Part shown: positions 6,304 to 6,330 of the stretch, in pieces
How the letters are laid out: each line of letters begins with the position of its first letter
How positions within the stretch are numbered: the first letter of the stretch is position 1
DNA from: Candidatus Kapaibacterium sp.
Lineage (GTDB): Bacteria; Bacteroidota; Ignavibacteria; Kapaibacteriales; UBA2268
Direction of reading: 5' to 3'
NCBI GenBank assembly: GCA_030835065.1
Contig: JAUQWR010000462.1
Span: forward strand, 1-6,330
Length of the DNA stretch: 6,330 nt
The notes under the pieces: generated by a model
The model's database searches: none
The model's input: the letters and a program-made list of their open reading frames with translations, nothing else
What the model was told of the DNA's origin: nothing
Program-made: the position numbers and the translations under genes

Positions 6304-6330
6304 ATGGATGATAATCTTAATATAGAGCAG
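6304..6330 (+). CDS. Start of a downstream gene, cut by the window edge
   Basis: ATG at 6304 opens a frame that stays open to the window end (nine codons, MDDNLNIEQ), beginning 3 bp after the mrp TAA. The close spacing suggests the same operon and translational coupling; no strong Shine-Dalgarno site is visible. Nine residues do not identify a family. From knowledge of gene order in Bacteroidetes and relatives, a NifU C-terminal-domain (iron-sulfur scaffold) protein is often found directly after mrp and would fit. Confidence 0.45.

Noticed and set aside
1..6330. Novel defence system, mobile element or CRISPR array
   Set aside because: All complete genes are chromosomal housekeeping or redox families with uniform base composition; no transposase, integrase, terminal inverted repeats or spaced direct repeats were seen.

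Overview
The window is an AT-rich stretch of ordinary bacterial chromosome, with tightly packed housekeeping genes and no mobile element, CRISPR array, tRNA or rRNA that I can see. The gene families point to the FCB group (Bacteroidetes/Chlorobi/Ignavibacteria/Kapabacteria side). The evidence is a long alpha-glucan phosphorylase with an N-terminal extension, a cysteine-free Mrp ATPase with the P-P-A-x-P...YYIFGK segment familiar from Bacteroidetes-type Mrp, and a lipoprotein with a W-C-G-D-S thioredoxin motif. Two genes have clear purine-rich Shine-Dalgarno sites. That is less typical of Bacteroidetes proper and tilts the guess toward an Ignavibacteria/Kapabacteria-like lineage. This placement is inference.

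Left part, minus strand (4214 down to 22): an apparent three-gene operon read glgP -> coaD -> anmK. glgP (alpha-glucan/glycogen phosphorylase) is followed after 28 bp by coaD (phosphopantetheine adenylyltransferase, coenzyme A synthesis). coaD overlaps anmK (anhydro-N-acetylmuramic acid kinase, cell-wall recycling) by 20 bp. coaD starts with TTG and anmK with GTG. At the extreme left edge, bases 4-20 look like one arm and the T-run of an intrinsic terminator that continues outside the window.

Middle (4215-4663): a 449-bp AT-rich divergent intergenic region without a convincing gene. It holds the glgP ribosome binding site, an imperfect inverted repeat (4382-4460), a weak sigma70-like promoter candidate on the plus strand and a partial LacI-family-like operator match.

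Right part, plus strand: a short lipoprotein with a thioredoxin fold and a single redox cysteine (CGDS). It is followed by a Mrp/ApbC-type P-loop ATPase with an N-terminal MIP18 (DUF59) domain, and then by the first nine codons of another gene starting 3 bp after the mrp stop. In related bacteria the gene at that place is often a NifU C-terminal-domain protein, which would make an iron-sulfur assembly pair, but nine codons cannot show this.

I found no clearly new system. The points most worth a second look are the complete absence of cysteine in the Mrp protein, the monothiol thioredoxin-like lipoprotein beside it, and the dyad in the divergent regulatory region.
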